Assembly (NCBI RefSeq): GCF_900182595.1 | Contig: NZ_FXTN01000002.1 | Coordinates: 558,001-622,000 of the forward strand | Source: Pedobacter westerhofensis | Lineage (GTDB): Bacteria; Bacteroidota; Bacteroidia; Sphingobacteriales; Sphingobacteriaceae | DNA: 64,000 nucleotides | Direction of reading: 5' to 3' | Shown here: piece after piece, positions 43,979 to 52,154 of the stretch | Position numbering within the stretch: position 1 is the first letter of the stretch | How the letters are laid out: each line of letters starts with the position of its first letter | Translations under genes and position numbers: made by a program | Notes under the pieces: model-generated | Databases searched by the model: none | Told to the model about the DNA's origin: nothing | What the model saw: only the letters and a program-made list of their open reading frames with translations

Positions 43979-44500
43979 TCAAACGACCTGACTGCAATAT
44001 TCTTCTATTAATTTGTTCAGATGCCCTTTTTTAATAGCGGCCCTGGCAAAGAATTTAAATATTGGCTCAGCAATTTTCTGAAAGCCTACCATTCTGGAAT
44101 TGCTTAAGTAAACGAACAACACCAAATCGGAAAAGTTTTTAGGTGTTCCCGCATTTGTGGCAAGTCCATCGTTCGCAAGTCCTTTTAAAATAAACAGCGC
44201 ATTTTCGAAGTTTTTATTTCCTGGATCAACGGTTGTAGTCACTATACATTCTTCGTTAGAAACATTATGATAATAATGATTTTCACCCGGATTTATGGTG
44301 GCCAGATCTCCCTGCTTTAAATGGAGGATGTCTTTACCTTTGCCTACTTCCAGGGTTCCTTTTAAGACCGCAAATGTCTCTGAGAATAAAGTATGGAAAT
44401 GCCAGGGAGTTCTCTCTCCCGGAAGAATATTAAGCTCAATTGTACTGTTTTTATTACTGTCAACTGAACTCATCAGCTTTATATATCCGCGTGTTTTCAT
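43979..44500 (-). CDS. Cupin-domain protein
   Basis: The 173-aa protein has a cupin motif 1 GERTPWHFHTLFSETFAVLKG, cut to its core H-x-H and E, and motif 2 LATINPGENHYYHN. It has no signal peptide and is followed on the same strand by the second cupin gene after 69 bp. A Crp/Fnr gene (44899) lies divergent upstream across a 398-bp gap and may regulate the pair. Function beyond metal-cupin fold is unknown. Confidence 0.82.
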   Translation of the reverse strand: MKTRGYIKLMSSVDSNKNSTIELNILPGERTPWHFHTLFSETFAVLKGTLEVGKGKDILHLKQGDLATINPGENHYYHNVSNEECIVTTTVDPGNKNFENALFILKGLANDGLATNAGTPKNFSDLVLFVYLSNSRMVGFQKIAEPIFKFFARAAIKKGHLNKLIEEYCSQVV

Positions 44501-44898
44501 GGCGCTTTTAAATTAGGTTTCATTGCAGAAGCAACTGAGTAAGAAATTTTGTTTTTCATAATCATTGTATTAAGTATTATATAGTGACACAAAATTATCA
44601 TCGTAGAAGCTATGGTTAATGCACCTCGGTTAATAAATCAGATCCTTTTAAAAATCCTTTTACGTAAGCGTATACCCACTTTCCTCAATAAAAGTTTTTT
44701 CCTACCATATGCAAATTTTTAAGCTTAAAGATGCAGTGGCAAACATGGAGTGTAAAAGTTATTTTTGGTAACTTTATGCTGCAAAAGAACATGAGCATGG
44801 AGCTTCTAAATATACGTTTAGTCTCAGGAGATGTTTATTGATTGCAACCGTTAGGTAATAAGCAGATTTAATATAAAAATCATCAAAAGAATACCAGG
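44501..44898. other. Intergenic region with no supported gene
   Basis: The 398-bp divergent gap between the second cupin gene and the Crp-like gene is AT-rich. A 36-codon ORF at 44731-44841 is the longest frame; it has no recognised domain. No clear operator or RNA was seen, although a promoter for each flanking gene must lie here. Confidence 0.5.
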
Positions 44899-45483
44899 AT
44901 GAACAATCTTCATGACATTTTTATCAACAAGATCGGTTTAACTGAAAGTCACTTTCAGCATTTTACAGAAATAATGGACGTTAGCATCATACGCAGGAAA
45001 GAGATGCTGATCTCACCTGGTGTTGTCTGCAACTTCATGGCCTTCATCAATTCAGGCTTGATGCGCTCCTTTGTGATCAGAGGGGATTACGAGCGCAATA
45101 CAGATTTTTATTTTGAGAAGTATTTTGTGGGCGCCTACGCAAGTTTTCTTACGCAGACACCAACACAAAGCTATTTTGAGGCGATGACCGACTGTGAAGT
45201 ATTTTGCATTAACCGCCAGCAATATGAGGAACTGATCAGTGCCGACGCTGAATGGCTGCGATTGGGCAAGTATATCGCGGAATTTATCATGATTCGTAAA
45301 TGCAGGCGGGAAATGTCCTTTCTTAAGCAAACCGCTGCGGAACGTATGAGAGATATGCTCATTCAGTATCCCGGAATTGAACAGGTCATTCCTCAGTATC
45401 ATATTGCATCATATTTAGGCATTAAACCCGAATCTCTGAGCAGGATCAAACTGCTGGATGCCTTAAATCACAGGCATTCATGA
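44899..45483 (+). CDS. Crp/Fnr family transcriptional regulator
   Basis: The 194-aa protein has a cyclic-nucleotide-type beta-roll (about residues 20-115: KEMLISPGVVCNFMAFINSGLMRSF, shortened) and a C-terminal helix-turn-helix with YHIASYLGIKPESLSRIK. It is divergent from the cupin pair, which makes those genes candidate targets. It is the third Crp/Fnr protein in the window. The ligand is unknown. Confidence 0.9.
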   Translation: MNNLHDIFINKIGLTESHFQHFTEIMDVSIIRRKEMLISPGVVCNFMAFINSGLMRSFVIRGDYERNTDFYFEKYFVGAYASFLTQTPTQSYFEAMTDCEVFCINRQQYEELISADAEWLRLGKYIAEFIMIRKCRREMSFLKQTAAERMRDMLIQYPGIEQVIPQYHIASYLGIKPESLSRIKLLDALNHRHS

Positions 45484-45648
45484 TTAACAGAATCACTTAA
45501 GCCCTTCAAGTCGTAAGTTTCCTATTATAGCGGCACGCTGATTATAGTCAGACTAAGTTCATTCCTGAAAATACTTCTCTTGCCTCAATAAGTTAGCTGC
45601 CTGATGTTGTAAAACTTATCTCAACTGAGGCAAACTCAGTTTTGATAT

Positions 45649-46392
45649 TTACCAGGGGCAGTTTGCCGGTTCAGGAAAATATTCCTCGCTGAAGAACTGA
45701 CCGGTAGGGCCGTCACGACCGATCAGCGCAAATTTGGCGATACGCTGGCCTGCCTGTTCAGGGCTGCTCGTTCCCTGCTGCCTGGTAAAATCTGTCTGCG
45801 TATGTCCCGGGCAGACGGCATTCACTTTAAAATTTGTATCGCGAAGCTCATAAGCGAGATTCACTGTATACATGTTTAATGCCGATTTAGAAGACTGGTA
45901 GGCGACATACCTTTTCGGGTAACTGTTCCCGTAAAGATCTGCTGCCAAGGTAAGCGACGCCATAGCTGTAGTTACATTCACGATCCTTGGTTCAGCCGCT
46001 CCCCTGAGCAGATCAATGAAAGCCTCAGTAACCCGAACTACACCAAAAACGTTTGTATCAAAGACTGTCAGGTAATCCTCAGGCAGTGTTGTTAAGGCTG
46101 ATTGTTCATAAATGCCTGATATACCGGCATTATTTACTAATACATCCAGACAGCCCGTCTTTTCACCAATGATCCTCCGCGCCTGGTCTACTGATCGCTG
46201 ATCGGTCACGTCGAGTAAAATGTCTTCAATGTTGTTTAAGCCAGCGGTCTTTAGTCGCTGAACTGCAGCCTGTCCGTTCTCAGCGGAACGGCATCCCAAA
46301 TAAACAAAAAATCCCTGCTGCGCTAATATTTTTGCTGTTTCAAAGCCAATACCTTTGTTGGCTCCTGTTACCAATGCTGTTTTCATATCCAT
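45649..46392 (-). CDS. Short-chain dehydrogenase/reductase
   Basis: The 247-aa NAD(P)-dependent reductase has TGANKGIGFE, LVNNAGISG, a catalytic Ser in NVTTAMASL region and YQSSKSALN. The TGANKGIG and NNAGISGI forms resemble carbonyl-reductase-like SDRs. It lies 59 bp downstream of the AraC gene at 46452-47333 on the same strand and is probably the target of that regulator. A second in-frame ATG two codons later is possible. Confidence 0.9.
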   Translation of the reverse strand: MDMKTALVTGANKGIGFETAKILAQQGFFVYLGCRSAENGQAAVQRLKTAGLNNIEDILLDVTDQRSVDQARRIIGEKTGCLDVLVNNAGISGIYEQSALTTLPEDYLTVFDTNVFGVVRVTEAFIDLLRGAAEPRIVNVTTAMASLTLAADLYGNSYPKRYVAYQSSKSALNMYTVNLAYELRDTNFKVNAVCPGHTQTDFTRQQGTSSPEQAGQRIAKFALIGRDGPTGQFFSEEYFPEPANCPW

Positions 46393-46451
46393 ATCAATTT
46401 GATGAAGGCGAAGGTAGTATCGCGGGAAACAGTCAAGTTGGACGAATCTTC

Positions 46452-47333
46452 TTAATTGCTGGACAAATCGTTCAGGTCGGCAAGATAGCGGCTCACGCTC
46501 TTGCCGGTGCTTTTCTTAAAGAGACGGGAGAAATATGCAGGGTCGTTGTAACCCAGTTCATAAGCGAGTTCCTTTACGGAGGTCTTTGAGTATTGGAGCT
46601 TTCGCTGAGCTTCCAGCATCAGACGACCGGTAATCCATTCTTTAGGGGACACGCCGGCATATTCTTTGACAATCCCATAAAGTGTACCGGAGGCCAGCGC
46701 CAGCTTATCTGCAATGTGCTGTACATCATGCTGCTCTGTCAGCGTTTCTTCTACCGCTATTTTGAAAGCAATGTATTTTGAAAGTTTAAAGCCGGTATTT
46801 GCTCCCTGAACCTGGTACTGCTCAAAATAGGAATTATCATATTCTGTGAGCAGCGTGTGCAGGTGTGCCAGGATTACGTCGGCCTTTTTTTGCTTTCCCG
46901 GAGCATGAAGCAACTGGAAAAGCCCGGATAGCAGATTTTTGATCCGCTGCTGAGCAGCCGGATCAAATTTAATGGTATTGACATTATATGGATTTAGCAG
47001 AAACGGATATGACACGGGTAGCAGTTTCAGCGTATCCTCATCAAAGGAAAGTGCATATTGCGGCTTATCTTTATCATAAGGTAATTTGGTAAAGATCTGG
47101 TTTGGCAGGCCGAAAACCAGTTCTCCGTCATTGATGGTAAAATCATCAAGGTCGGTACTGAATGTTGCGGTACCTTTAACGAGGTACTGGAAATAATAGA
47201 ATGACAACCGGTGAGGTTTTCGGAGTACCCGGATCACATCTTCGGGCAAGGCTATAGCACAATTTTCATTGAGTGCAATACATACTTTTTCATGGTGCCT
47301 TATTTTTTCCAGCAAGCCAATAGTTTCTTCCAT
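46452..47333 (-). CDS. AraC family transcriptional regulator
   Basis: The 293-aa protein has a cupin-like N-terminal region (FTINDGELVFGLPNQIF) and a C-terminal double helix-turn-helix (about residues 200-293) with VQHIADKLALASGTLYGIV and ELAYELGYNDPAYFSRLFKKS. It differs in sequence from the three-paralogue group. It precedes the SDR gene at 45649 on the same strand. Confidence 0.92.
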   Translation of the reverse strand: MEETIGLLEKIRHHEKVCIALNENCAIALPEDVIRVLRKPHRLSFYYFQYLVKGTATFSTDLDDFTINDGELVFGLPNQIFTKLPYDKDKPQYALSFDEDTLKLLPVSYPFLLNPYNVNTIKFDPAAQQRIKNLLSGLFQLLHAPGKQKKADVILAHLHTLLTEYDNSYFEQYQVQGANTGFKLSKYIAFKIAVEETLTEQHDVQHIADKLALASGTLYGIVKEYAGVSPKEWITGRLMLEAQRKLQYSKTSVKELAYELGYNDPAYFSRLFKKSTGKSVSRYLADLNDLSSN

Positions 47334-47438
47334 TTGATCTCATTTATATTCAAATTTAAGCTTTGTTACTTTTCGTTTCCAACACAGGTCTGTCATAAAT
47401 CGAGGCGTCCCTGGTGGTGCTGAACCCTTATCAGATCA

Positions 47439-48437
47439 TCAGTGTGCGTGCTGCACAAGAACCCTTCCTCTGGCGTTTCCATTCCTGGCCCTGTCTAATT
47501 CTTCCGGCAGTTCTTCAATGCCTATAATGCGGGTAAACTGTCCCAATTGCAGGGGTTTCCATTCATCTGCAAGTTTATTCCAGATTGGCAACCTTGCATG
47601 CAGTGGTAATTCTACTGAATCGATACCGGCAAGCTTTATTCCCCTCAATATAAAAGGAAAAATGCTCGTATTTACGTCAGCAGAGGCGACCATCCCACAG
47701 CAGGTAACCGTCGCTCCATATTTTATAGATTTGAGCAGCGCGGACAGGATGCTGCCACCAACGGTGTCAATACCGCCGGCGAAGAGGGGGGAAGACAATG
47801 GCTTTTTATCGAGCTGCACGGTAAATTGCTCCCGCGAAATGATTTCAGTAGCGCCCAGAAGATCTTTAAAAAACTTAGTATCTGGCTTGCCCGTCACTGC
47901 CGTAACACTGTAACCAAGTTTACTCAAAATAGCGATAGCTATGCTGCCGACACCACCGCCGGCACCGGTCACGACAACCGGTCCGTCCTCGGGCCTGATG
48001 CCGCACAATAGCAGTTGTTGAACAGAAAGCGCGGCGGTTAAACCCGCTGTACCCAGGCTCATCGCTTCCTCCTCAGTCATATGTGGGGGGAGCGGAACAA
48101 CCCATCCGGCAGGTACAGATATATACTGACCAAATCCCCCGGGTGTGTTCATGCCCAGGTCAAATCCGGTTACCAGAACTTTATCCCCGGTATTTATACC
48201 GGCAGCGTTGGAAGATATGACTGTACCTGCGGCATCCACACCGGGAACATGAGGATACGATCGGGTTATGCCTTTGTTGCCTGAAGCAGAAAGCGCGTCC
48301 TTGTAGTTAACGGAGGAATAGTCAACTTTTATAATCACGTCCGCCTTCGGAAGATCTGCGGTGTTTAGGGTCACGATATTTGTTAGGTATTGGCCGCCGG
48401 CTTCCGTAACTTGCAGTGCTTTGTAGGTTAAATTCAT
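47439..48437 (-). CDS. YhdH/YhfP-family quinone oxidoreductase (acrylyl-CoA reductase-like)
   Basis: The 332-aa medium-chain reductase is NADPH-dependent, lacks zinc ligands and has the family motif NYKDALSASGNKGI and PHVPGVDAAGTV, then VVTGAGGGVGSIAIAIL. Members reduce acrylyl-CoA or quinones. ATG 48437 fits the family start (MNLTYKALQV). It is divergent from a HxlR regulator gene with two palindromes in the gap, so reactive-compound induction through HxlR is likely. Confidence 0.9.
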   Translation of the reverse strand: MNLTYKALQVTEAGGQYLTNIVTLNTADLPKADVIIKVDYSSVNYKDALSASGNKGITRSYPHVPGVDAAGTVISSNAAGINTGDKVLVTGFDLGMNTPGGFGQYISVPAGWVVPLPPHMTEEEAMSLGTAGLTAALSVQQLLLCGIRPEDGPVVVTGAGGGVGSIAIAILSKLGYSVTAVTGKPDTKFFKDLLGATEIISREQFTVQLDKKPLSSPLFAGGIDTVGGSILSALLKSIKYGATVTCCGMVASADVNTSIFPFILRGIKLAGIDSVELPLHARLPIWNKLADEWKPLQLGQFTRIIGIEELPEELDRARNGNARGRVLVQHAH

Positions 48438-48493
48438 GATTTTTGTTGTAAAGTTGTGCAGTTTATCGTTGATAAGCAACAGCTTACAAAATA

Positions 48494-48530
48494 TTCCGTT
48501 ACGGAAACAAAGTATAGTATTACTGATACT
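48494..48530. promoter_or_regulatory. Palindromes between YhdH/YhfP-like and HxlR genes
   Basis: TTCCG-TTA-CGGAA (48494-48506, containing GTTAC) and AGTAT-N10-ATACT (48511-48530) sit between the two divergent starts. They are the probable HxlR operator and promoter region. Confidence 0.45.
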
Positions 48531-48545
48531 CAGCGAGAAAATTTT

Positions 48546-48872
48546 ATGACAGAATTGAATGATGTTGAAATGACCTGTCCGTCTGATGCCTTTTTAAAGG
48601 TGATCAAGGGCAAATGTAAAACCACGATCATTGTAATGATCGAAAAAGGCCGTAACAGGTTCAGTGAAATGAAGCGGACATTGCCAACGATTAGTGAGCG
48701 GATGATATCCAGGCAACTGGATGAACTGGAAAAGGATGGGATTATCTCACGTGAGGTATTTGGAGAGGTGCCTCCGCGGGTAGAATACTCACTAACAGAA
48801 TATGGCAAAAGCTTATATCCCATCATCCGTGAAATGAGGAAATGGGGTTATATACATCTTGAGCGCAATTGA
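48546..48872 (+). CDS. HxlR family transcriptional regulator
   Basis: The 108-aa protein starts at ATG 48546. It is a winged helix-turn-helix with MTCPSDAFLKVIKGKCKTTII, where the conserved GGKWK of most HxlR proteins is here KGKCK, so the Trp is Cys. RMISRQLDELEKDGII is the recognition region and PPRVEYSLTEYGKSL the wing. The Cys near the N-terminus (MTC) is typical of redox-sensing HxlR proteins such as YodB and HypR; the second Cys is unusual. It probably represses the divergent quinone reductase gene. Confidence 0.9.
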   Translation: MTELNDVEMTCPSDAFLKVIKGKCKTTIIVMIEKGRNRFSEMKRTLPTISERMISRQLDELEKDGIISREVFGEVPPRVEYSLTEYGKSLYPIIREMRKWGYIHLERN

Positions 48873-48968
48873 GCAGACATCGGAGAACCGATCAGGATGG
48901 CTTAGTCAGGATGTGGCCGCGGGGGCTTGTAATGCTGAAACTCTGAGCATATTTTTTTGGCTTATTCC

Positions 48969-49889
48969 CTATGTGTTTTCAAATACTTTCGTAAAGTGAC
49001 CCAGGTTCTCGAAACCCATTTGAAAGCCAGCTTCTGATACTGATAAATTTTCTTCGCGCAAAAGCCGTGCGGCTTCTATCATACGCAAGTGCTGATAATA
49101 ATCGTAGATCCCCATGCCAAATATCTGCTTAAACAATTTGCGGAGCTTCAATTCATTCATACCTGCAATTTGCTTTAATTCAGCTATAGTACTTGGCTGG
49201 CTCAATGACGATACAATTTTGTCCCGAACCTGATAAATAGCCCGAATCTCCTTCGCGTTCAGTTGCTGGCCAACGAAATTTTCACGCTTTTTCAAGCTCT
49301 CAAAAAGGTGAAAGAGCAATTCCATCGCTTTGATTTTGTAATAAAAACTACTCATCGTGCCCGGCTCTTCCTTTTTTACGATGTCGTTTACGCTGCGTAA
49401 AATGTCATCGTTCATCAGTTCCTCTATCCAGAAACTATTAGCACTATCAAAAAGGTACTCGAAGTGTTTAGATTCTTCTTTTAAAAAGCTTCTTAAATAC
49501 GCTGCACTGATGCTGATGGAGACATGTGTTACCTGGGTGTTTTTTTTAAAATGCATCGTTTGGCGGATCTCATATGGAAAGATTCGCACATAAGGCGGCT
49601 CCATGGGAGCGCTGGTTTTATTCTGATCATTTCCGCCCTGCACATGATCCAAAAAGATATTGTGAAACACAAAACCGATACCGTCTGTGATATCAGACTG
49701 GCCTGTTACACGGGTAAAATCGCTTATGGTTAAAAAAGACCCGAAGTGCATGGCCATTTCAGGCATAAAGGTAAATCCCTTGAAGAAGTTAATCTGAAAA
49801 TGTTGCAATACATTTTCTAAGACTAAACCCAGTTTGCTGGTGAATTGCTGAATATCGCTATTTGCATATTCGTCTTCTTGTCGATTCAT
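48969..49889 (-). CDS. AraC family transcriptional regulator
   Basis: The 306-aa protein has a C-terminal helix-turn-helix (about residues 215-306) with ELKQIAGMNELKLRKLFKQIFG, shortened, and EAGFQMGFENLGHFTKVF. The N-terminal half is divergent and does not belong to the paralogue trio. It is divergent from the FAD monooxygenase at 49995, with 105 bp between starts, and is its likely regulator. Confidence 0.9.
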   Translation of the reverse strand: MNRQEDEYANSDIQQFTSKLGLVLENVLQHFQINFFKGFTFMPEMAMHFGSFLTISDFTRVTGQSDITDGIGFVFHNIFLDHVQGGNDQNKTSAPMEPPYVRIFPYEIRQTMHFKKNTQVTHVSISISAAYLRSFLKEESKHFEYLFDSANSFWIEELMNDDILRSVNDIVKKEEPGTMSSFYYKIKAMELLFHLFESLKKRENFVGQQLNAKEIRAIYQVRDKIVSSLSQPSTIAELKQIAGMNELKLRKLFKQIFGMGIYDYYQHLRMIEAARLLREENLSVSEAGFQMGFENLGHFTKVFENT

Positions 49890-49947
49890 TTTTTTTTTTC
49901 GATTAAAAATAATTGTTTATCGAATATTTTACCCGTAAAACTACAAT

Positions 49948-49955
49948 TAGTTTTG
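49948..49955 (+). promoter_or_regulatory. -7 box TAGTTTTG for the FAD monooxygenase
   Basis: A perfect TAnnTTTG match lies 39 nt before the ATG at 49995. A TTTT stretch about 17 nt upstream may be a degenerate -33 element. Confidence 0.4.
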
Positions 49956-49994
49956 CCTTGTACAAATGAATTACAGTCAAATAAAATTGAATTT

Positions 49995-51116
49995 ATGAAA
50001 AAACAGGTATTAATATCCGGCGCCAGCTTTGCGGGATTAACTTTGGCGTACTGGCTGAACAAATTTGGATATGGCGTAACCGTAATAGAAGCGGGCAATG
50101 AACTCAGAATATCCGGGTCACCTATCGATGTACGTGGCGAAGCCTTGGACATTGCCAGGGAAATGGGGATATATGACCAGATTAAAGCCCATGAATTTGT
50201 CCATACAGATGAGATCGTGGATGCTGAAGATCAAACACTGGTTAAATTTGCAATAAATAATTTGCCGGAGTATCTGGGCGATATTGAAATTCACCGTGGT
50301 GATCTGGTAAAAATTATCTATAAGGCTATTCCAAAAGATGAAGTTGAAATTATTTTTGGAAATAGTATATCAACATTGGTCCAGCACGAGGATCATGTGG
50401 AGGTATCTTTTGAAAAAGGTGAACCTAAAACATTTGATTTTGTATTCGGAGCGGATGGCACCCATTCTACGGTAAGAAGACTTGCTTTCGGGCCTGAGGA
50501 AGACTTTAAAAAGTTTCTGGGTGTTTACTTTGCATTTGCTGCTACGGATCAGATACAAACAGGCAGAGCAGAATCGGCAGGTGTTGTATATCGCGAGCTG
50601 GGCAAACAGGCCGTGTTCTATCAGTTTCAAAATGGGGTAAATGCTATCCTTGTTTTCCGGGCGCCCAAACTGGACTGGCATTACAGGGATCGCCAACGAC
50701 CAAGGGAGATTTTGCACGAATATTTTTCTGGTAATAACAACTGGAAGATCCCGGTAATCCTGGAGGCGATGCTTCATGCTGATGATCTTTATTTTGATGA
50801 AGCCTGTCAGATTCATATGCCGGGCTGGACAAAGGGGAGGGTAGCGCTGATAGGTGATGCCGCATACGCGCCGAGCTTTTTTACCGGGATGGGTACCAGT
50901 CTTGCTATGCAGGGCGCAACCTTACTTGCCAAGGCACTTCATGCCAGTGACGATCACGAAAGTGCTTTTGCAATATACAATGATCAGTTTAAACCTTTCG
51001 TGGAGAGCGTTCAGGCACGCGTTGAGCATAGCTTAAAAGTTCAGTTACCTGAAACGGAGGATGAACTTCGGGCATCAATTACAGCTTGGGTAAATGAGGA
51101 AAAAGAAGGGCAATAA
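49995..51116 (+). CDS. FAD-dependent monooxygenase (PHBH/TetX-like)
   Basis: The 373-aa flavoprotein monooxygenase has an N-terminal FAD motif ISGASFAGLTLAYWL and a second DVRGEALDIARE, then DFVFGADGTHSTVR and GDAAYAPSFFTGMGTSLAMQGA, the DG and GD motifs of class-A flavin hydroxylases. ATG 49995 is preferred to the ORF start 49845, which adds 50 residues that overlap the AraC gene. Members hydroxylate aromatics or inactivate antibiotics such as tetracycline or rifampicin; which applies here cannot be told. An AraC regulator is divergent. Confidence 0.9.
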   Translation: MKKQVLISGASFAGLTLAYWLNKFGYGVTVIEAGNELRISGSPIDVRGEALDIAREMGIYDQIKAHEFVHTDEIVDAEDQTLVKFAINNLPEYLGDIEIHRGDLVKIIYKAIPKDEVEIIFGNSISTLVQHEDHVEVSFEKGEPKTFDFVFGADGTHSTVRRLAFGPEEDFKKFLGVYFAFAATDQIQTGRAESAGVVYRELGKQAVFYQFQNGVNAILVFRAPKLDWHYRDRQRPREILHEYFSGNNNWKIPVILEAMLHADDLYFDEACQIHMPGWTKGRVALIGDAAYAPSFFTGMGTSLAMQGATLLAKALHASDDHESAFAIYNDQFKPFVESVQARVEHSLKVQLPETEDELRASITAWVNEEKEGQ

Positions 51117-51170
51117 TAGTAAAAGTGTATAACGATTAATTGATCAGTTCTTATTTGATACAGATGTTAG

Positions 51171-51306
51171 TTGCCTGTACCTTGCCGGTGAGTCCAAGGT
51201 TGGAGCAAGATGCCAGCGGTATTAGAGCGAGTTTTTAGGGGTTTTGTCGCAGCTATTTTGCTATCATCTCGCTCTAAGGTCGGACTCACCGGCAAGGTGC
51301 AGGCAA
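51171..51306. repeat. 136-bp nested inverted-repeat element (REP/MITE-like)
   Basis: The outer arms (51171-51195 and 51282-51306) are 25 bp and match in reverse complement at 24 positions. They share the core CTTGCCGGTGAGTCC and its complement. Inside them a second perfect 10-bp pair, TTAGAGCGAG (51222-51231) and CTCGCTCTAA (51268-51277), encloses a 36-bp tip. There is no gene inside. The flanks show no obvious target duplication. It resembles REP/BIME units or a small non-autonomous element, and sits between two ends of opposite-facing genes. Confidence 0.75.
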
Positions 51307-51374
51307 ATGCCGGTAATGTCAAATTATTTTATTGCAAGAAAAGGCAAATTGAAGAATTACTGTTTTGGCAGGTT

Positions 51375-51977
51375 TTACAAAAATTTGTATCCTACGCTAA
51401 GGCTAAAAATATTTGGTTTTTGTCCAAAATCCTTATTGAGCTTAGTGAAGCCAATACTGTTACGCGTATCAATAGTAAACTTGCCCAGATCAATACCTAC
51501 ATTTAACACGCCACCTACGCTTGTTCTTTTATACTTGGAATCAACTGGTGAAACCTGATCTTTTAGGTTGTAATACAGGTCAGGCCCTGCTGATGCCCGT
51601 AGAATCAGATCTCCCTTATCTATGATCCTGTAGCCTACCATCAAAGGAACATTCAAATCTTTGAATTTAGGTGTGTAGGTTTTGGAATTGAAAGTGTATT
51701 CGTTACTAAATGTAATATAATTAAGCTCTGGCTGAAAGTAGATCTTACTCCCAACTCTGGCAAATATTCCTGCATTAAAACCTGCTTTTCCTTTTCTGTC
51801 AGACATGTCTATTAATCCGTTCGCCAGGGTAGACAGATTGATACCTGATTTAACTCCGAAAGTAAAATCAGGGCTCGACTGTGCTTTTACTGAACCTGTG
51901 GCAGCCATAAAAAGGACTGCCGTACCAAGTAGTTGCATACTTTTATTACTGAAATTTTTAAATTTAAGTGTTCTCAT
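51375..51977 (-). CDS. Outer-membrane beta-barrel protein (PorT/OMP_b-brl family)
   Basis: The 200-aa protein has a signal peptide (LLGTAVLFMAATGSVKAQ) and eight or so amphipathic strands such as FTFGVKSGINLS, KIYFQPELNYITFS and FSLSVGYKFL, ending with the aromatic signature of outer-membrane barrels. It is the size of the Bacteroidota PF13568 barrel proteins. Role unknown. It converges on the FAD monooxygenase gene and the repeat element lies between them. Confidence 0.88.
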   Translation of the reverse strand: MRTLKFKNFSNKSMQLLGTAVLFMAATGSVKAQSSPDFTFGVKSGINLSTLANGLIDMSDRKGKAGFNAGIFARVGSKIYFQPELNYITFSNEYTFNSKTYTPKFKDLNVPLMVGYRIIDKGDLILRASAGPDLYYNLKDQVSPVDSKYKRTSVGGVLNVGIDLGKFTIDTRNSIGFTKLNKDFGQKPNIFSLSVGYKFL

Positions 51978-52154
51978 CGATTTTATGTTTTCTTTAGAAC
52001 ACGCCTAAACTTCTTTACCCTTACTGACTTTTCAATAATTTTCTTAGCCGAAATTTATAATCAAACCATGCTACCGTGAGAAAATAGAAATCAGCAGTAA
52101 CAAAACATTCAACTCTGACATTGGTTAAACTTATAACCTATGAAGATTTGACTA

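Noticed and set aside
44731..44841. 36-codon ORF MQWQTWSVKV in the cupin/Crp gap
   Set aside because: Too short, no recognised motif and no operon context.
49995..51116. Calling the flavin monooxygenase a tetracycline-resistance TetX
   Set aside because: Only family-level motifs are visible; TetX-specific features cannot be verified by eye.
51210..51558. ORFs of about 100 aa running through the inverted-repeat element
   Set aside because: They cross both palindromes, overlap the beta-barrel gene on the other strand, and show no family features.
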